This document shows, piece by piece, positions 60,444 through 64,000 of a stretch of 64,000 bases of DNA. How positions within the stretch are numbered: position 1 is the stretch's first letter; each line of letters opens with the position of its first letter. Source of the stretch: Geodermatophilus arenarius (GTDB lineage Bacteria; Actinomycetota; Actinomycetes; Mycobacteriales; Geodermatophilaceae); contig NZ_JBHSGR010000007.1 of the NCBI RefSeq assembly GCF_042654585.1, positions 62,001-126,000 of the forward strand, written 5' to 3'. A model generated the notes under the pieces. It was not told the origin of the DNA, made no database searches, and was given only the letters and a program-made list of their open reading frames with translations. The translations under genes were made by a program, and so were the position numbers.

Positions 60444-60998
60444 TCAGGCGGCGAAGCGGAGGATGGCGGCACGGATCTGGGCGCGGTCCATCGGGTCGGT
60501 GGACAGGGCGCTGTGCAGCACCAGCCCCTCGACCAGGGCGTCGAGCTCGCGGGCGGTCACCGGGTCGAAGTGGCGCTCCAGGCTCGCCCGGCTGCGCTGC
60601 ATCCAGTCCTGGGTGACCGCGCGCAGCGCCGGCCGGCGGGCGGCGGCGACGTAGAGCTCGACGGCGAGCACGAGGTCCCGGCCGGAGCCGAGCAGGTCGC
60701 CGGTGAGGTGCTCGACCAGCGCGTCCAGGGCGGCGGCCCGGTCGGGCGCGGCGCACATGCGCGCGTCGAACCGGGCGGCCACCTCCTCGACGTGCCGGGT
60801 GAACGCCGCGGCGTGCAGCTCGTCCAGGCTCGCGAAGTGGTAGGTCATCGACCCCAGGGGCACGTCGGCGGCGCGGGCGATGGCCCGGTGCGTGGCGCCG
60901 GTGACGCCGGCGTCGGCGATGACGTCCAGCGCCGTGGCCACCAGCCGGTCGCGGCGGCCGGGGTCGTGCCGCCGCGGCCGCCGGACGGGGGTGCTCAC
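60444..60998 (-). CDS. TetR-family transcriptional regulator
   Basis: This 184-residue protein has HTH RDRLVATALDVIADAGVTGATHRAIARAADVPLGSMTYHFASLDELHAAAFTRHVEE (the typical Y-H/Y-F-x-x-x-x-x-L end of the TetR helix-turn-helix) and a helical ligand domain. The GTG start overlaps the acetyltransferase stop (GTGA). It probably represses its own operon through the tandem palindromes at 61583-61626. Confidence 0.92.
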   Translation of the reverse strand: MSTPVRRPRRHDPGRRDRLVATALDVIADAGVTGATHRAIARAADVPLGSMTYHFASLDELHAAAFTRHVEEVAARFDARMCAAPDRAAALDALVEHLTGDLLGSGRDLVLAVELYVAAARRPALRAVTQDWMQRSRASLERHFDPVTARELDALVEGLVLHSALSTDPMDRAQIRAAILRFAA

Positions 60999-61585
60999 CC
61001 CCGGTCCAGCTCGCGGACCACCCGGGCCGGGTTGCCGACGGCGACCACGCCGGCCGGCAGGTCCCGCGTCACGACCGACCCGGCGCCGACGACGGTGTCC
61101 GCGCCGATGCTGACGCCGGGCAGCACGATCACCCCGCCGCCGAGCCACACGTTGTCGCCGATGGTGATCGGCCGCGCGGCCTCCCACTTGTCCCGCCGGG
61201 GCCCGGGCTCCACCGGGTGGGTGGGGGTGAGCAGCTGGACGTTCGGCCCGATCTGCACGTCGTCGCCGATGGTGATCGCCGCGACGTCGAGGGCGACCAG
61301 GCCGACGTTGGCGAAGCAGCGGGCGCCGACGCGGATCCGGCTGCCGTAGTCGACGTACAGCGGCGGGCGGATCTCGGTGCCCTCGCCGACCGAGCCGAGC
61401 AGCCGCCCGAGCAGCTCCCGGCGCAGCGGCCGCTGGCGGACCGAGGTGGCGTTGTAGGCGGCCACCAGGTCCAGGGCGGTGGCGCTCTCCTCGCCGATCT
61501 CGGGGTCGTCGGCGACGTAGAGGTCGCCGGCGAGCATCCGCTCGCGCATGGTCCGGCCGTCGTCCGGGGCGGGCAGCGAGGTCAT
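60995..61585 (-). CDS. Left-handed beta-helix O-acetyltransferase (maltose/galactoside type)
   Basis: This 196-residue protein has an N-terminal Mac-like region (MRERMLAGDLYVADDPEIGEESATALDLVAAYNATSVRQRPLRRELLGRLLGSVGEGTEIRPPLYVDYGSRI) and hexapeptide repeats with TPTHPVEPGPRRDKWEAARPITIGDNVWLGGGVIVLPGVSIGADTVVGAGSVVTRDLPAGVVAVGNPARVV. The catalytic His is in the THPV segment. The start codon lies within an operator-like repeat, suggesting a very short leader. Confidence 0.93.
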   Translation of the reverse strand: MTSLPAPDDGRTMRERMLAGDLYVADDPEIGEESATALDLVAAYNATSVRQRPLRRELLGRLLGSVGEGTEIRPPLYVDYGSRIRVGARCFANVGLVALDVAAITIGDDVQIGPNVQLLTPTHPVEPGPRRDKWEAARPITIGDNVWLGGGVIVLPGVSIGADTVVGAGSVVTRDLPAGVVAVGNPARVVRELDRG

Positions 61586-61626
61586 GCGGACGAGCGTACA
61601 CATCCATGCGGACGCCCGTACGCATC
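61583..61626. promoter_or_regulatory. Two tandem 22-base palindromic repeats, likely TetR operators
   Basis: Units at 61583-61604 and 61605-61626 match at 19 of 22 positions. Each is a near-palindrome: ATGCGGACG-N2-CGTACGCAT in the second, with 8 of 9 arm bases paired. The first unit contains the CAT of the - strand start codon. The location and symmetry fit autorepression by the TetR protein at 60444. Confidence 0.65.
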
Positions 61627-61705
61627 GCCGGGGGGCGGCGCGCCGATGACTTCCGTCCGCCGCGACGGTCCACCCCTCGACACCACCGCTCCCGGGAGGC
61701 CCCAG

Positions 61706-62584
61706 ATGACCAGCACCGCCCCCGCGCTCGAGACCCGCACCCTCGAGGTGCCCGGCGCCGTCCTCGCCTACGACGTCCGCCCCGGCCCGGCCGGCGCGCC
61801 GGTGCTGCTGCTGGTCGGCTCGCCCATGGCCGCGGCCGGCTTCGGCACGCTGGCCGGGTACTTCGCCGACCGCACGGTGGTCACCTACGACCCGCGCGGC
61901 TCCGAGCGCAGCCGCCGCACCGACGGCGCCGCGACGAGCACGCCCGAGGAGCACGCCGACGACCTGTCCCGCGTCGTCGCCGCGGTCGGCGGCGGTCCGG
62001 TCGACGTCTTCGCCAGCAGCGGCGGCGCGGTCAACGCGCTGACCCTCGTCGCCCGCCACCCCGGGCAGGTGCGCACGCTGGTCGCGCACGAGCCGCCGTC
62101 GGTGCGGTACGTGCCCGACGCCGCGGAGGCCTCGGCCGCCACCCACGCCGTGGCGGAGGCCTACCGGCGGTCCGGCTTCGGCGCCGGCATGGCGGCCTTC
62201 ATCCGGCTGGTCGCCCACCGCGGCCCGGTGACGCCCGACCTCGCCGGCCCCGCACCCGACCCCGCCCTGTTCGGCCTGCCCACCGAGGACGACGGCTCGC
62301 GCGACGACGTCCTGCTCGGGCAGAACCTCGTCTCGTGCACCCACCACGAGTACGACGTCGCGGCGCTGCGGGCCGCGCCCACCCGGGTCGTGGTCGCCGT
62401 CGGCGCCGGGTCCGAGGGAGAGCTCGCGCACCGCGGCGGCGTGGGCGTCGCCGAGGCGCTGGGGACCGCCCCGGTCGTCTTCCCCGGCGGGCACGCCGGC
62501 TTCCTCGGCGGTGAGTACGGCCAGACCGGGGAGCCCGCGGCGTTCGCGGCCCGGCTGCGCGAGGTGCTCGACGGGGCGGCCTGA
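61706..62584 (+). CDS. Alpha/beta-hydrolase
   Basis: This 292-residue protein has VLLLVGSPMAAAGFGTLAGYFADRTVVTYDPRGSERSRR, nucleophile elbow VDVFASSGGAVNALTLVARHP (SSGGA form of G-x-S-x-G) and the late His segment VFPGGHAGFLGGEYG. This is a common actinobacterial group of unknown ester substrates. ATG 61706 follows GGGAGG. It is divergent from the acetyltransferase operon and could share its TetR control. Confidence 0.9.
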   Translation: MTSTAPALETRTLEVPGAVLAYDVRPGPAGAPVLLLVGSPMAAAGFGTLAGYFADRTVVTYDPRGSERSRRTDGAATSTPEEHADDLSRVVAAVGGGPVDVFASSGGAVNALTLVARHPGQVRTLVAHEPPSVRYVPDAAEASAATHAVAEAYRRSGFGAGMAAFIRLVAHRGPVTPDLAGPAPDPALFGLPTEDDGSRDDVLLGQNLVSCTHHEYDVAALRAAPTRVVVAVGAGSEGELAHRGGVGVAEALGTAPVVFPGGHAGFLGGEYGQTGEPAAFAARLREVLDGAA

Positions 62585-62670
62585 GGGCCTTGTCCCGTCC
62601 CGGCGGCAGCGGGAGGCTGGGCTCGCCAGGACGAGCTGTGAACAGGGCCAGCCACCGCCGGGAGGTCGCC

Positions 62671-62868
62671 GTGGAAGCGCGCGTGGGGGACAGGATCGTC
62701 GTCCGCTCGACCCACCAGGGGGAGCCGGACCGCACCGGACGGGTGCTTGAGGTCCGCGGACAGGGCGGGGCGCCGCCGTACGTCGTCCAGTGGGACGCCG
62801 ACGGGCACACCGGCGTCTTCTACCCGGCGGGCACCTGCGCCGTCGTCCCCGAGCCGGCCGAGGCGTAG
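62671..62868 (+). CDS. DUF1918-family small protein
   Basis: This is a 65-residue protein counted from GTG 62671, which follows GGGAGGT. The sequence VGDRIVVRSTHQGEPDRTGRVLEVRGQGGAPPYVVQWDADGHTGVFYPAGTCAVVP is the complete DUF1918 domain, a small beta-barrel of unknown function widespread in actinobacteria. An upstream in-frame start at 62590 would add 27 non-conserved residues. Confidence 0.9.
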   Translation: MEARVGDRIVVRSTHQGEPDRTGRVLEVRGQGGAPPYVVQWDADGHTGVFYPAGTCAVVPEPAEA

Positions 62869-62870
62869 GA

Positions 62871-62905
62871 GCGGGGGGCCGTTCCCTCGCGGGACGGCCC
62901 CCCGC
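62871..62905 (+). terminator. Strong GC hairpin after the DUF1918 gene
   Basis: GCGGGGGGCCGT (62871-62882) and ACGGCCCCCCGC (62894-62905) form a perfect 12-base stem around an 11-base loop, two bases after the stop codon. Confidence 0.75.
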
Positions 62906-63269
62906 GCAGGTCGGCGGCGGACGCCCCTCCGGCGTGCCCGCCCGGCGCCGCCCACCCCTCCGGCGGCCGCGGGTGGCCCCGCGCGCCTGCCCGGTCGCGT
63001 CCGGGCTCGAGCACGGCCCGACCGGCCGCGGCAGGCGCGCGGCAGGCGTGCCGCCCCTCGTGGAGCCGGCGGGCGCCCGCGCCGTCCCCCCGACCGTTAT
63101 CCCCAACTACCGCCGCGATCGGGCGGGAGCGGCACAGAAGCGCACGGCGAGACGGGCCCCGGCCACGCCTCGTGCACGTCCCGACGTCCCGGGGCAGGAC
63201 GAGGCGACCCCCGGCGCGCCGGTGCTCCCGCCGCGGGACGCCGCGACGGGAGCACCGGAGGTGGGGAGG
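62906..63269. other. Intergenic region, nothing recognised
   Basis: About 360 bases lie between the hairpin and the end of the convergent PadR gene. Frames crossing it are Arg/Pro/Ala-rich and shadow-like, with no start plus RBS that would support a gene. Short GC repeats are present but no clear element. Confidence 0.5.
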
Positions 63270-63998
63270 TCAGGCCTGCGGGGTCTCCGGCGTGCCGGCG
63301 TGCGGCGTGCCGTCGGGCCCCTCGGCGAGCAGCAGGTACAGCGCGCGGCGGGCCTCGGCGAGGACGCCGGCCGCGGCGGTGAGCTGGGCCTCGGTGCCGG
63401 TGCGCGCCACCTGGCGGACCGCGCCGTGCAGCTGGTCGAGCAGGCCGCGCAGGTCCGCGGTGGGGGCGCCCGCGGTGCCGCCGCCGAACGGGTCGTTCCC
63501 GGTGCCGCGCAGCTCCTCGACGGCGCTGCGGCCGGCGTCGGTGAGGGTGGCGAGCTTGCGGCCGGCGTCGGCGGTCACCGTGACCAGGCCCTCGTCCTCG
63601 AGCTGGCTGAGGGTCGGGTAGATCGCGCCGGGACTGGGCGTCCACCGCCCGCCGCTGCGCTCGGCGACCGCCTGCATGAGCTGGTAGCCGTGCATGGGCT
63701 GCTCGGCCAGCAGCAGCAGGACGGCGGCGCGGACGTCGCCGCCGAGGACCCGGCCGCGGCCGCCGCGGCGCTGCGACCCGGCCGCCGGGTCGGAGCCCGG
63801 GCCGAAGCCGGGGCCACCGGGTCCGCCCGGGCCGCCGAAGCCGGCGCCGCCGCCGGTCCCGCCCGGGCCGCCGAAGCCGAAGCCGGAGGGCCCGGAGCCC
63901 CCGCCGCCGGGCCCGCTCGGGCGGGACCCGCGCGGCCGCTGGCCGCGCCCGTGCCCGCGGCCGCCGGGCCGCCATCCCTCGGATCGTGGGTCGTGCAC
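63270..63998 (-). CDS. PadR-family regulator with Gly-rich N-terminal extension
   Basis: This 242-residue protein has as its core VLGGDVRAAVLLLLAEQPMHGYQLMQAVAERSGGRWTPSPGAIYPTLSQLEDEGLVTVTADAGRKLATLTDAGRSAVEEL, a PadR winged helix, followed by a helical dimerisation region. About 80 residues of Gly/Pro/Arg-rich sequence (GGPGGTGGGAGFGGPGGPGG) precede it. GTG 63998 is two bases from the window edge, so the true start could lie outside. Its promoter and target genes are not visible. Confidence 0.9.
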   Translation of the reverse strand: MHDPRSEGWRPGGRGHGRGQRPRGSRPSGPGGGGSGPSGFGFGGPGGTGGGAGFGGPGGPGGPGFGPGSDPAAGSQRRGGRGRVLGGDVRAAVLLLLAEQPMHGYQLMQAVAERSGGRWTPSPGAIYPTLSQLEDEGLVTVTADAGRKLATLTDAGRSAVEELRGTGNDPFGGGTAGAPTADLRGLLDQLHGAVRQVARTGTEAQLTAAAGVLAEARRALYLLLAEGPDGTPHAGTPETPQA

Positions 63999-64000
63999 CG

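Noticed and set aside
62747..63382. Long Arg/Pro-rich + frame spanning the DUF1918 gene and the following gap
   Set aside because: It is out of frame with DUF1918, crosses a strong terminator hairpin and shows no domain-like pattern.

Overview
The window is GC-rich bacterial DNA with many GTG starts, four-base ATGA/GTGA gene overlaps and long antisense shadow frames. These point to a high-GC actinomycete. A Geodermatophilaceae-like soil organism is plausible, but that is an inference from style and gene content. No rRNA, tRNA, CRISPR array, prophage or insertion sequence was recognised.

Region 1 (3-25061, + strand) is a large glycoside-catabolism island. It holds the tail of a ROK regulator, a CUT1-type sugar importer (704-3870, ATPase at 6052), a Gfo/Idh/MocA oxidoreductase, an unusual redoxin fusion, two adjacent pyranose-oxidase-like GMC flavoproteins (10134-13210), and three pairs of TIM-barrel plus small beta-sandwich proteins (alpha1-beta1, beta2-alpha2, beta3-alpha3). 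The pairs look like the heteromeric C-glycoside deglycosidases (DgpBC/CarBC type), which act after 3-oxidation of the sugar. Two alternating TIM-barrel paralogue pairs (A1-B1-A2-B2, 15616-19506), a hydroxypyruvate-isomerase-like barrel, a ThuA-like protein, a full-length ROK regulator, an NTF2-like protein, an MFS transporter and an aromatic-type FAD monooxygenase complete the set. The simplest reading is uptake of (C-)glycosides, oxidation to 3-oxo-glycosides, cleavage, 3-keto-sugar processing and attack on an aromatic aglycone. Two promoters share an inverted repeat (570-599, 3971-4000), and a three-half-site operator recurs with identical spacing at 521-548 and 15493-15518, so at least two regulatory layers are visible.

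Region 2 (25185-36702) is mixed: an amphi-Trp protein, a frameshifted relic, UspA, an Lrp/AsnC regulator divergent from hpd and hmgA (homogentisate route), then a GNAT enzyme, a cold-shock-like protein, a lipoprotein, a quinone oxidoreductase, RDD and LapA-like membrane proteins, a SnoaL-like protein and a pair of MEDS-domain signalling proteins.

Region 3 (36797-58491) is a split inositol island. On the + strand are a Gfo/Idh enzyme, a type-1 sugar ABC importer (RbsB/RbsC-like with a single-domain ATPase), a self-sufficient P450-reductase fusion, a second Gfo/Idh enzyme, a TIM barrel and a GntR regulator. On the - strand is an operon iolC, Cgl0158-type aldolase, iolB, iolD, iolE, iolG, iolH-like, mmsA/iolA. 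A TGTC-N2-GAC operator occurs at the importer, gntR and iolC promoters, which ties the two halves into one regulon. Unrelated small genes (46272-49134) lie between them.

Region 4 (58621-63998) holds a hypothetical gene, an acetyltransferase-tetR-MFS operon with tandem palindromes at its start, an alpha/beta hydrolase, a DUF1918 protein and a PadR regulator at the right edge. Eleven xylose-isomerase-like TIM barrels lie within about 46 kb, the most striking property of the window.
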